Source: Sanguinoderma infundibulare (taxonomy: Eukaryota; Basidiomycota; Agaricomycetes; Polyporales; Polyporaceae). From it: a stretch of DNA of 64,000 nt. The stretch is taken from NCBI GenBank assembly GCA_032821775.1, contig JAVLRN010000002.1, forward strand, positions 3,348,001-3,412,000. The letters run 5' to 3'. This document shows positions 10,212 through 22,700 of this stretch, in pieces. The notes under the pieces are model-generated. The model made no database searches. It was not told the DNA's origin and saw only the letters and a list, made by a program, of their open reading frames with translations. The position numbers and the translations under genes were made by a program. Each line of letters opens with the position of its first letter. Positions within the stretch are counted from its first letter, which is position 1.

Positions 10212-13200
10212 ATGGCCTCTCCTGCTCAGCAATTGCCTCCGGGATGGGCAGCGGAATGGTCAGTCACCCCTCTGCGTCCTTGATTGCTTGTCGCATTTAC
10301 GGGCAGCCGACAGGGATCAAAACGCCCAACGCTGGCTCTTCATCGGTGAGTCCTAACTCGTTCCCAGCAGATGGCAAGCATATAGCGAACCGGACTTGTC
10401 CTTTTAGAAACCGCAACAGGCAGGACGCAATGGGAACCGCCCTTCCCTGATCCCGAGGCCATGAACCCCGGGTTGAACCCTGCCCCGAGCTCGTCACCTC
10501 CTCCTCAGGCTGGTGCCCATCACACAAAACGTCGGCAGTATGCAGCAGGTCAGACGCAAGCGTACTACGGTGCGGAGACGATGACTGCTTCTTCTCTGGG
10601 TCCTTCGTACGGCGCGGTCCCTGGTCAGCCCGCTCAGCCATCCCAGCTCTTCACTCCCGGTCTTGCGGCGGAAGGCCAGTTTGCGCAGCAACAAGCAGCA
10701 GGCCAGCCTGGAGCACAACCGCCGTACTATGGTGGAGCACCACAAGAGCCAGAGTACATTAATGCGCCAGGGTTCGGTCAGCAGCCGACGTATGGGCAGC
10801 CCCCAATGACTGGTCTTGTCGACCAGTTTTCGCAGATGGGTATGGGCCAGAAGGGTCTCCGCCTGTTTACGACAAACTTGCTCACCGCCCCGCCTGAGCC
10901 TCTGGAGCTGCATCGCCCTCCCCCCGACATCATCCTTCCCCCCAACTCCTCCCTGTCAAACTCGCCGTTCGCGAATGCGGATACATCTTACCAGCGTTGC
11001 ACCATCAACGCGATCCCGACCTCTAACTCCTTGCTCAGCAAATCCAAGCTTCCATTCGGTCTGGTCATTACGCCTTACCGCTCATTGAAGGAGGGAGACG
11101 AACCTGTTCCCCTTGTCACGGATACGGTTATCGCGCGTTGCAGGAGGTGTAGGACGTACATCAACCCTTATGTGCAGTTCATTGACGGCGGGAACCGGTG
11201 AGTCTCTTCGTTTTCGTGTTCCTGCTCCCCAATTCAACCCCGTCAAGCTGGCGATGCTGCATGTGCTCCATGTCCAACGAGGTTCCGCAACTCTTCGACT
11301 GGGACCAGGTCCGGAATCAGCCCGGCGATCGCTGGTCCCGCGCAGAGCTCAACCATGGCGTGGTCGAGTTCGTCGCGCCGACGGAGTACATGGTTCGCCC
11401 TCCCCAACCGGCCGTGTACATCTTCCTCATCGATGTCTCCCACAACGCGATCCAATCCGGCATGGTCGCGACTGCGACTCGCACCATTCTCGAGAACCTC
11501 GACCGCATCCCGAATGAGGATTCAAGAACCAAGGTCGGGTTCATCGCGTTCGACGTCTCCCTCCACTTCTTCTCCCTCCCTGTGAGTCTGTTAAGCGACA
11601 ATGGGATTTGCACGTACGGTGACTGATCATGGTTGACAGGCTGGTACTGCGGATTCGAGCATGCTTGTCGTGTCCGATATCGAGGACGTCTTCCTGCCGA
11701 AGCCAACCGATTTGCTCGTCAACCTGACTGAAAGCCGGCCTGCGATCGAGAACCTCCTCGGTCGCTTGAACGACATGTTCCAGGAGAACCACGTCATTGG
11801 CAGCGCTCTCGGCCCTGCCCTTCAGGCGGCGTTCAAGATGATGGTACGTGGACGTGTGTGCATGAATTAGTCTTGAATGGAAGTTGATAGCACCGCCGTA
11901 GTCGCATATTGGTGGCAAGATCGTCGTGCTCTCTTCCAGTCTGCCGTCTCATGGTGCTGGTGCTGTCAAGAACAGGGAGGATCCCAAGGTCCTCGGCACG
12001 TCCAAGGTACGATATGCTGTTGTCCAAACTTGGGTCAACTCTCATGTTGTTCTTCGTCTGTAGGAGTCTGGTTTGTTGCAGCCTTCGTCGCCATTTTACA
12101 AGACCTTCGCGATCGAATGTTCACGCGCTCAGGTTGCCGTCGACATGTTCCTATTCAGTGCACAATACCAGGATGTCGCGACATTGGGTGAGAGAGACTT
12201 CCGCGTCCCTGTTCTAATATGACCGATGCTCATGTGATCGCGTCGACAGCGTGCTTGCCGCACTACACCTCTGGCCAGTCGTACTTCTACCCCGCATTCA
12301 ACGCATCCCGCACCGAGGATGCCGTGAAGTTCGCACACGAGTTCGGCGAGGCCCTCGCCATGCCGATCATGCTTGAGGCCGTCATGCGCGTACGTGCGTC
12401 CAAGAACCTGCGCATGTCCTCCTTCCACGGCAACTTCTTCGTCCGCTCGACGGACTTGCTCGCCATGCCGACCGTGCCCCAGGACTTATCATATGCGATT
12501 GAGATCCAGATCGAGGACAACATCACCGCGCCGTTCGTCGTCCTCCAGACCGCCGTCCTGCACACGACGTGCTACGGCGAGCGCCGGATCCGGGTGATCA
12601 CGAGCGCTATCCCGACGACGAGCAACCTGTCGGACGTGTTCGCGTCGGCGGACCAGGTCGCGATCGCGACTTTGCTCGCGAACAAGGCCGTGGAGCGCTC
12701 GATCACGCACAAGCTCGAGGACGCGCGCGACGCGCTGTTCAACAAGCTGGTCGAGATCTTGCAGGCGTACAAGGGGAGCATGACTGCCGCGGGTGCGGGC
12801 GCGAGCGCGCAGCTTGCGATCTCGGAGAACATGAAGATGCTGCCGGTGTTGACGCTTGGGCTGCTCAAGAACGCGAGTGTCGTCTTGACTGTTTTATCGT
12901 CGGGTGTGTGGGTGCTAATGCGTGATTCGGTAACATACAGGTCGGTATCAGGCAGAGCGCCCAGATCCCGCCCGACCTGAGGGCGTACGCGCAATGCTTG
13001 CTCACCACGCTCCCTTCGCAATTGCTCATGCCTTACATCTACCCGAACTTCTATTCGCTGCACAACATGGCCCCAGAGGTGCGTCTACTCGTTACAGCCC
13101 CTCCTTATAGGTATCAACTAAATTTCATGAATTCAGTGCGGTACCGTCGGCGAGCAAGGCGTCATCATGCCCCAGCCTTTACCCCTTACTTCAGAACGCC

Positions 13201-13698
13201 TTGAGCGCCACGGTCTTTTCCTCATCGAAGACGGGCAGACGATCTTCCTGTGGGTCGGTAGGGACGCGGTTCCCCAGCTCATCATGGACGTCTTCAACCT
13301 CCCCAGCTACGAGGTCCTCCGCGGTGGCAAGGTGAGCTTCCCATGATTTCCTGCTCCCGTCTTGAACCGTGCAGGAATGCGTTGACACGCTTGCGACAGA
13401 CGACGCTGCCGCTGCTCGACAACCCTTTCTCACAACGCGTTAACGCGGTCGTCCAAAAGACGCGCGAGATGCGCCGGGGCTTGTACTACCCACACCTGTA
13501 CATCGTGAAGGAGGACGGCGAGCCGCCACTGCGCCTCTGGGCCCTGTCGTGCCTGATCCAGGACCGTGCAGACGTCCTGCCGAGCTACCAGCAGTTCATC
13601 TCGCAGCTTCGCGACAAGGTGCGTCCTGCCTCACCTAGCCTCGTCTCGTGATAACGAGATTAACGGTACGTTGACAGGTCAACGGCTCGAGCTACTAA
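10212..13698 (+). CDS. SEC24: COPII coat subunit Sec24, with N-terminal WW-like motif
   Basis: Twelve exons join to 945 residues, close to the usual fungal Sec24 length. Sec24 is the cargo-binding partner of Sec23 in the COPII inner coat at ER exit sites. The N-terminus holds a WW-like motif (LPPGW at 8-12, second Trp at 35, ...TQWEPP). A Pro/Gln-rich disordered region follows. Next are the zinc ribbon (CRRC...RCCMC), the trunk domain ([20 protein letters not shown] and [14 protein letters not shown]), the beta-barrel and helical domains, and the C-terminal gelsolin-like domain ([20 protein letters not shown]). The first two exons are short and lie upstream of the first long frame. They were chosen because they add the WW motif in frame and start from an ATG at 10212. 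The last exon codes only VNGSSY and the stop. One donor, after ...LLKNAS, is GTCGTC, a weak site. The gene is expected to be constitutive and looks intact. Confidence 0.95.
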
Positions 13699-16600
13699 TC
13701 GTAGGTGCAGATTGGAGGGGAGTGGGGAAAGGGATGTGCGGCGATGGACAAGAAGCGTGCAAGGTCCACAATAATCAATCCTGCGGGCAGTCTGAGCTCT
13801 CCTCTTTCGTGTCGAATATCCGTAACACATGATCGTCCTTGTGTTCTCCCTTGGACTTTTCAGCTTTTCCATTGTATAGATGCACGAGATGCCCGTCTTG
13901 TCTCACCTGGAAGGAAGATCGAGGTTGGCAGCGGCTTCCGACTCGTAAAAAGAATAAAATATTCGAGTCAAGACAGGCTTGATATAACTTACCGCGACAC
14001 CACTCGTCGTGGCTGAGCTGATCGAGGTGAGTTAATCAGTGACGCATGCTGTCCGCCGTTTTTGCAGCGGAGATAGGTTTACCGTGTCATGTTACGCTGG
14101 TTGCCTCTTGTTGCTGTCCGTTGATTCCTGCATCCGCTGTAGCTGTTGTCAAGGTCCGCGCTTGAGAAAAGAACGATCGTTTCGGTGTGCAAGCGGGATA
14201 TCGCGCGGGAACGTACGCAGAGCGACTTGCGTTCCGGATGGTGAGGTTGCTACACGGGAGCTGAAGGTAAGCACGACAATACCCTGTAGCCGATCTAGTT
14301 GAACCATGAGGGGGGCCGTCAACTTGGGCCCATGCCTGAAAAGGACGGTTAGGTCCAGACGGACGCAGGTGGACGCCGTAGAGACGGAGGTCGAGTTCGA
14401 AGAGCAGCTCTTTTTCCGTGTGGGGCCGCAACCACTGCTCCCGCACATGTTGCGCTCGTCGTCCTTGCGACCGACCAAAGTGGTCCCGCCCAGCACGTTG
14501 CCACGTCGACGTCAAGAACGGGGAACTGGTGCGCGCGCCCAGTGTTTTCAAGATTAGCAAGCCACCGTGCTTGGACCCGAGACCGGTTCACGAGCGTACT
14601 ACCTCCGACGGCGTTAGTACCCCAGGCGAGTCCCCGGCGGCTTCGTGGCGTCCCCGACGTGCTGATACAATTCGTACGACTGCTCAGGTGTGCGCTCATC
14701 ATATGCATGCCGGTGGCCAACCCAATCCCATCATCAGCCAAGAGACCGGATGGGGCACAAAGTCCTAGCCGAATCCGGACGTCTCCCCGCGCCTCGCATG
14801 GCCAGCCAACTGTGGCTTCTCCTTCCCCTTGCTCCACATCCTCAAGGTGTCGGGACCTGAGCGTGCCTCCGATCCCGCAGCTCTCGCATGGCATCAGAAT
14901 CTTGCCTTCCGGAATGTCTGGTGGATCCCTTGGCCCGACGCGGAGGAACGTTTGCGAGCCGCAATGAACTGCCAGTGGATCGGAACTTCGACGTACCAGT
15001 ACAGCAAGCAGCCCGCATCTCTCCTCTGCGCTTGTACTGAACGTCCAGAAAACGAGGGGACCGGTGCTACGCAGGCCGACGTGCAGCTGGTTCGCTGTTC
15101 TTCCCAATTGCTTGACGACCATTGAATCCTAAATCTCCGAGAGCCCTTGCCAGATCCCTCCAAAGTCTCTCTTTCGATTTTCGATAGAAGCGTCCCAGCT
15201 CTGACCTGACTGACCCCTTGCCAAAATCAACGTCGTCACCCTCCACTCAATTTATGGCACGGGGAGAGGTACGCGTGCGGTCCCGGCCTTCTGTGAAGTC
15301 CCAAGAAGCCCCAGCCCATCCCCGCACGCGCAAGCACTAGGAACGCAGCCGTCGCACCTAACGCGGACGATCGCAAGGCACAGTGGCACCGCGCGTGCAC
15401 TTGCACTCTCAGGCTCCCTCTGAGCTCGTCCCGTATCCCATCTCTCGGTTTCATCCGCGGATCCGCGCACGACCCCCGCCGCCTCTCTAGCTTAAATTTG
15501 TCCAGATTGCGCTCGGAAGCCGACTCGCATAGCACTCACTTGGTGTCGAAGCCAGCCGCGAGCCGAGCTTTTCCCTGGCATTGCGCTCGGCAGCTCCGAT
15601 CGAGAAGTTCTCTCCCCGACGCCCCTCTGGCCACCGGCTCGTCCCCCCCAATCGTACTCGCGCGACTGCCCGGGACAGCGCTGGTAGCACGCATGTCGCT
15701 CGACCGGCGTCCTCGCTGACAACCCCAAGCTGACAGAGTCAGGCGCCACGTCCGGGCGATCCTCGAGGCTACTGTACCTCCCCTCCCCGCCAAACTGGCT
15801 CTCGCGGCCAGATCGATCCCTATAGGAAGCCTACATGTAAACTTCAATCGCGCAGGCTCTCGGGAGCGGAACATGTCGTACAGCGTGCCAGTACTCGCCG
15901 AGATTCAAGCCGTCGATGTCAGCCACTTCAGTTCGACTCAACGAAATCTTCTCCGATGCGGCCCCCGACGCCCTCTCCTAAACCCAAGATACCGTTCGGC
16001 CCCCCTTCGAGGAATCTTCTCCTTCTCCTTCTCCATCTGACGTCCGACGTTCGATATCGGACGCACTATCTAACCACTATTCGCCCCCTCCCCGAATCCC
16101 CGGCGTGCGCTGCGACGCCACTCGACCAGCTTCGCCGCGCCTTTCTTCCGGACCCATGTAGCGGCTGCGATCGCTCCCTTCTTTCGCGATTCTGTCCGCT
16201 GGCGCTCGCGCCCGCGAAGCCGCGAAGACGACCTGCGCGCGTGGCGCAACAATACATACGAGGCGCCCTACGGGCGGATAGTATTTACTGACGCTGGTGC
16301 AGAATACCTGACATGTGGCAGCTTCGGACCACTGTTGGACAGGATGAACACACGGACGCCTCAGAAACATACCATTACTAGGCGCGCGCGACGCTCAACT
16401 GCCCAACGAACGCCTCAGCGTCCGAACCACTCAGCATTCGACGTGCTTCACGGTGGCAAGGTCTGTCCGAGTCTGTCATGATGAACCGAACTCTAACAAG
16501 ACACAGAAGTTAGAACACAGAAAGAGAAAACAGAGCACAGTCGCGGAGTATCGTAGCCTCGCACTTCTCCGAAATCAGAACAATCCTGCTTGGAAATCAG

Positions 16601-17950
16601 TGAATACTCTCGGGATCCAGAGCGGGCACAGACAGGAAGGGTGGCGCACTCCATATAAGTGCGGTACGGACGTAGAAACACACAACATGAACACATGACT
16701 TTGCATTTTCGTCAAACATGGATAGGTATAGCGATAGAGAAGGACAGAGCGACGGGAAGATCAAGACGACACACCAGGTCCCGGTGGGTGCCAAGAAGAA
16801 CAATACGTATGTGGTGATGATACATTACTTTTTTTGCTACTTCTAAACCATCTACTAGAACAACTTCTTCGAACGTCCGAACCACACTCGACCGACGGAA
16901 GTGAATGACCTATGGGTGTTTGGGGGTTGGTGAGACAGGTCAGGGATATGGATATACTAGATGTACAATGACGAACTCGATCAAGTCCGAGAAGACGAGA
17001 AGCGCGGAAGACCTGCATACACAACCATGTTCCAGACTCGAGGCCTGACGGGACGCCGAGAAGAGCATGATGGAAATGTTGCAAGTACCATACTGTGGGC
17101 CGAGGGACCGGAACCGTAAAGTGGATATGAAAACGAGCGGACGTCCAGGAGGAGCATGATGCATAATGAAGTACATACAGGACGCGCGGACGCGCATGAA
17201 CGAGTGGAGCGCGTCGGCGGAAGAGAGTGGGGCCATGCGAGAAAGGTTGGCGGACATGACGAGTGTGGAAAATGGAGGGAGCCGTGGATGCTTTCATTAT
17301 CGGTAAATGAAATGCACGCAATCGTCGACGACGGCCAAGATCTACCAAGATCCAAGACAGTGCTCCGAGTCCATCGACAGCGAGTCAATGCACAAGCAAC
17401 AACCGCCTGCTGGGAAGACGACGGATGCCTGTCCGGAGTTCCGGCAATAGACATCCAAGGCCGACAAACCGGCCCAAGTGCGGCCGCGGATCGAGCGCCA
17501 AGGGTCCTCCAGTTGGTCAGCATTCGGGGATTCCGGACTCCAGTCGGGCGAGGGTATGGCCATGATCAGAAGTGGCGGCGAGGTGTGTAGGATGCAATGA
17601 GTGTGAATGGCGTGGTGGCGTGGAGATGGCGCGACGATCGTTCAAGGAAAACCGGGGCACATTGGAATGAACGGGCGACATGCAACGCCGGACTCGGAGA
17701 CCAGAGAGCCGAACACCATCCGCTACCATCCGAGCTTCCGACGGAATCGCACAATTCCCGAGGGGGGGGGGTTGGGGGACCAAACCGTAAACGGTCGTGT
17801 CCGAGCAGAGAGCAAGAAGCAAAGGAGGGGGCGACGGTGGCAGGGAAAATGTGATGCAATGGATATCTGCGAGAGCGAGAGCGAGAGTGACGATACCACG
17901 GTTCGACAGGTAAAGAGAGAGCAAGAAAATAGGCCAACGATACTGTACAA
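13699..17950. other. Long stretch without a recognised gene
   Basis: The first part is the SEC24 3' region. Between 14.0 and 16.3 kb there are overlapping open frames on both strands. The longest is 257 codons on the minus strand (14349-15122). The plus frame ending at 15125 has a coherent-looking segment with NVWWIPWPDAEERLRAAMN. None has a motif I can name or splice partners. 16.4-17.95 kb is downstream of the membrane-protein gene on the minus strand and includes a run of ten G at 17761-17770 and a short GAGAGC repeat near 17870-17890. A degraded gene may be present but I cannot show one. Confidence 0.4.
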
Positions 17951-19751
17951 CTACTGCAGGTTTGGTGGCTTGAATTCATCGATCGGAGACGCTTCTAGGT
18001 CGATGGCGGAGTCGTCTTCCCCAACCTTGATCATACGTCCCAAGGCGTCGTAGCGGATGGACGACATGTCCGAAGGAGACGCTTCTCCAGGAGCCGCCTG
18101 GAACGTATCCATCTTCGAGTGTTCAGTTCCTGTTACCTGCCAAGGGTGTTGGCGACATGACCCACCTGCAACTGAAGGTTCTCGACCTTCTTTTCATTGA
18201 CCGAGAGGAAGCCACGACTTGTGGCACGGCTGCTCCCCGTGAAAGCCAGTGTCGAAGCTTGAGTCGACCTAAACAGATGCAAAACACACAGTTAGAACTG
18301 AACGGGATATTGAAACTAACCGCATACCCAAATACTTCGACGCCTTCAGAGGTGTAGTTCGTCAGCCGCCGCACAACACGACAGGCGACAATCTAGCAAA
18401 TATTTAACGACAGCTGACACAGGAGTCGTTGATAGGGTACTCACAGTCGATGCAACCGCAGCGGGAACGTTCGCGATGATCGACATCACTGCGTTCAAGT
18501 TCTTCAACATAAACGTCTGATAAGGAATCAGTTCGCGCATGTCTTAAAAGGATAACATGCAACCCACAGTCGCGATCAAGTTGGCTCCGAAACTGTGATA
18601 GAGTCATGTTGAGATTCGGAAAGGATCGACAGACAAATACGAGAGGACTGACGCAACCATGAAGTAAATCAAGCCGTCGTCAAAGATGAGCTTCACGATC
18701 CTGGACCGGTTCCGGTGTGACGTGGGGGTAATACCGAGCTTCGCGCCAGTGAGCGTGAGGACGGTCAAGTCGAAGCACATTGTGTAAATGAACGTGGCAG
18801 CAAGGATCTTGTTGCTCGTTTGGGTGATTGCGCAGCCCTGACCAGGTATCCAAGCGGCCTTGAGAAGAATACCTTGATCGCCATCGTCACTGGGTGCCAT
18901 CGCAACTGACTTGGAGAGGATGGAAGACCAACCGTGCAGCAACAGCGACCAGTGGGCCAAAATAACACAGATCAGGGGCCCAACGATGTACCACGCCTGG
19001 GACCAGACTGCCATTCTACGTTGGAAACGCATTCAGTTCGACATGCTTCTAGGGTGCGCTTGAGCAAGATAACCCATACTCACGTGCGAAGGGAAAGATT
19101 GATACTGGCCAGCCCAATGGACGCATTTCCGAAGATCTGGTTGTATGTGTAGAGCGCTTGGCAATTAACGGGCCTGACAAGGCATATCGTAAGCATCCAT
19201 TCAACGACGACATAAGACAGTACTAGACCACACGTACGTCGTTACGTTCAGGGCAATAGCTCTGATGGATACGCATACAGTCAGTGAATGCCAAGCGCAT
19301 AGACCAAGTAGCCGGAGGCGAGTGAGAACGCACATGCCAATCAGCGCAAAAAGAAGGAAATAGCGGCCCGCGAAGTAGAAGATCTGGTGTACATCGATGA
19401 CGTTAGCATCGACGGGGGCGCGAGCGTCGCGCTTCGGAGCGAACGTACCATGGGCCACTTAAACTTCTTCTTCCCACAAATGTACTGCCAATCAAAGGGG
19501 AAGGACGTAACGAACTCCCAGCTACATGTGACACGTGCAAGGGCGTTGGTGGTCAGCACGGCCGTTCGCCCCGGACACGGAGAGGGGACACTTGCATGTA
19601 CAGCCCGAGGAGGGCATGCATGAACTTGTCGAACGCAGCTGCGGGCCAAAGTGGAACACGAGACATGTAAGCGCGGACATGGTGAGCGGGGGTTAGGAGG
19701 CGCCGTACCTGCATCGTTTGCGAGCTCCACCTGAGAATGCCAGTCAACCAT
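17951..19751 (-). CDS. Conserved agaricomycete multi-pass membrane protein (paralogue 1)
   Basis: A multi-exon gene for an integral membrane protein of an unnamed agaricomycete family. Exon 1 begins MVDWHSQVELANDA. The following exons give FDKFMHALLGLY, WEFVTSFPFDWQYICGKKKF and an IFYFAGRYFLLFALIGI membrane segment. Then come QALYTYNQIFGNASIGLASI, an ILAHWSLLLHG segment, KILAATFIYTMCFDLTVLTL and LNAVMSIIANVPAAVASTIV. The cytosolic tail ends SPIDEFKPPNLQ. The intron after GLY uses a GC donor (GCAAGT), a recognised minority class, and gives a correct frame. The stop at 17951-17953 comes from a last exon of about 50 codons. The gene at 31102-32708 has the same block order. Function unknown: topology suggests about seven helices but no receptor or transporter signature is visible. 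Confidence 0.75.
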
Positions 19752-22700
19752 CTTGAGTTCAACTAGATTGTGGCGGGGGTGAGCAGACGGCTCAACCACA
19801 ACGGACAGGCCGGGGAGCAAAGCATCGGCAAAACGATTGCACTTACTCGCTGCTGAGTGGGCGACAAGGGGGCTTGGCTGCAGGGATGCAAGTTGACACT
19901 GGCAGGCGAACTGGCGTCTGTACCGGGGGGCCTTGGGGCGGTGGGAAAAGGCCTCGGGGATGGAAGGGAGGAGGGAGGAGATATAAGCGGCGGAGGCCTG
20001 CGAGGGGATCAGAAGTGATGCGGGGAGGAGGGAGGTAGCTATTAGCTGCCACAGGCTGCCGCTCTGTGGACACCCAGACAGAAGCCGTCGACGGACGGAC
20101 GCGCGTCTGGAAGCGTCGGCCAAATTCGAGCTTGGATCGTGCATGCCGCTTCTGGGCGGAGCCCCCTCCAAGGCATCCTGCTTCTCGGGCGCGGGGTTCA
20201 CGGCCCAACGCATATACCCATCACACTCCGCCTGGCTTCCTCCTTCTGTCGATTCCTGGCTCCGGAATCCTGAAACGACCCGAACGCGGATGCCGGCCGT
20301 CATTGGCAGCTCAAGGACGGCGCAGAGTGGAGCGTCCAGGCTCGGAGAAACCCACGCTGCCCAGGTAGGAGTGCGCCCTTCCATCTACGAGCGGTGTCCG
20401 CCTTCCAGATCGCGCGCGACCCCCTGACGGGCGTGTGTGTGTCTCCGCCGCGCGGGTGGGACTTCTCGCCTTCGCCGTTCTCGTATCTGCGCAGCGGCGA
20501 AGGTGCGCAGCGTAGGCGGGAAGCATGAGCCGGCCTAGAAACATACACACGAGGATCCCCTGGCCTCGATCTAGAGTCCTGGTAGGGCGTTGGAGCGGCG
20601 AGAAGAGGATCCGTCGCGCGCGTGGTGGGAAGTGGGCTCGGGGCCTTGAGCCTCGCGGAGATCAGCCTGCCCCCGGAAGATATCGGCAGGAGCGGCCGGC
20701 GAGGTCGAGAAGACGCTGCAACGTCGAGCATGACGTGCACGTTGTGCGCATCGAACTCGCCGTCCTGTTGACGGCCACCACGTCAGGGCATCACCATCTG
20801 AGTGTGGTGAAGCGATTGCTAGAGGGGTAAGGTTCAATTTGCACCGCTGTAGGAAGCTGGCGTACGAGCGTAAAGAAACCGTTGTCGGTGGGGTATCTTC
20901 GTGGCCGACACGGAGCGAGCAGGACGGTTCGAACAGAATCGAGTTTTCTAGAGGAAGGATCGATACGAAGGTCCGCATACGAACGATGGTGTTCGTGCCC
21001 GGAGAACGTGGCGTACGATAGCCAGAGCAAAGGTTATTTCGCTGATAACGGCGATCGATGCGAGCGTTCATATCCGATAGGCCATATTTGTGCTGATAAG
21101 TCCCCGATAAGCCCACTAAGCGGTCCGCAACCCTCCACCACAACATCTTCTCGATCGACCATCGTGCAGCTTGTGGATCAGTCAAACAGCAGTGACTTTG
21201 GCGTATGATACTCGTTTCTGGGAGCTAACATCGTTCTAGCTAGAGACTCCCAACCGTCGATCGTTGAACAAGAGGCCCAAAACGACTCCAACGCCCACGG
21301 AAGGTTTTCTCCGTCCTGGGCCTTCCATCTGTCAAAGACAGATTGTAGAGAAGAGTTGCACCTTCCAATCCAAGTCTATCGCCCAATTGAGGTCAGACGT
21401 CCGCATCTGGTCATCTCAGCACGTACAACAAGACCGTCTAGAAGCTTCATCTTGAACTTGAACCATCGCTAATCATGGCGAACTGCTCCCCGAGCCTCCG
21501 CCCTATGCCCATAGAGCTCTCCACCTCTTCGCCCCGGTTCGTACACGCCGGGCGTACATTGTCAATGCGCCCACCAGTAAGGACTAGCCTCGCTGGATGC
21601 AGTACTCGGCGACCTTCGTCATCCTGCTCTGGGCCTCTCTTCGCTCCGGCACGCGAGCAAGGGAGCCCGAAGCCGCGAAAATTGCTGGGGGACCTGTCAG
21701 CGAGGATCGCGACACCGACGCCGACTGGGGTTCCTGATGCGAGCGCCACCCGTCGTCGGTCGGGGTCAGTGGAGGAGAACCGGCTTCTAACGTTGGTGCG
21801 CGGCGTTCGACGTTCGTCAGCCATCAGCCGAGTTCGTCTCTTCGTCGCTCGCACATCGACATCGGAAGTCAGAAGAGGAGACGAGGAAGTCTGACCACCC
21901 TACATCCTGCCTGCGGGGCGCGATCGGTCGTCCTAGCACGACGTGGCCAATCCGACGGCATCCGACTGTGGACCTGCCGCTTCGGCTCCAATCACAGCAA
22001 AAGACTAACCAATGTATCCACACTTTGCACAGGCACACAGGACTAGTGCGGCCGCCGCCGTAAACATGCCTCCTTCTCAGTTCGGTTCAGGCAATGCCGC
22101 CTCCAACGTCATTCGTCTTCTCGGTGGCAGCCCCGCCCGATTGACGTCGGCAGTCGGCCGCGGTCTGCTTCTTGGGACGTTGGCTGACAGCCCGCCATCG
22201 CCTCTCCGCGGTCGCGGTGATGGCGAGTACACACACTCGCGCCCACAACTGCCAGCACCCGGGAATGGCCCGCGGATTCGGAGTTGGACCGCACAGGCCG
22301 TGGATCGCGCGTCGTGGACGGCGACCTGACCCTGGTCCCTGCCAGGTGAGTGAATGTCGTGCAGATGAAGGGGAAAATCGATGTGTACTGTCAGTCTGAG
22401 GATTGATGCCCAGGGGCCACAGAGTGGTTCGTAGGCACCACCGCACAGTTCGCGACGCTCAGCGCTCGATTCGGGCTCCAGTTGGCCCCAATGCCGTCTC
22501 CGCCGACGGTCCCTGACATGCAAGGCCCTGCGAACGTTGGCAGGCGCTGCTCATTCATTCTCGACGTCGCCTCAGGCCGCGAAGCTCAGCCTTCCGGCAC
22601 GCGGCCCGAGAATTGTCCACCTTAGGGACTGGCCTCTACTTCGAAACGCTCGGAAGGGCGCACGCGAATGGCGACGGTGACAGGTATCTTACTACGCCTG

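Noticed and set aside
14349..15122. 257-codon minus-strand open frame
   Set aside because: No recognisable motif and no splice partners. Long chance frames are common in GC-rich DNA, and the opposite strand is equally open in places.
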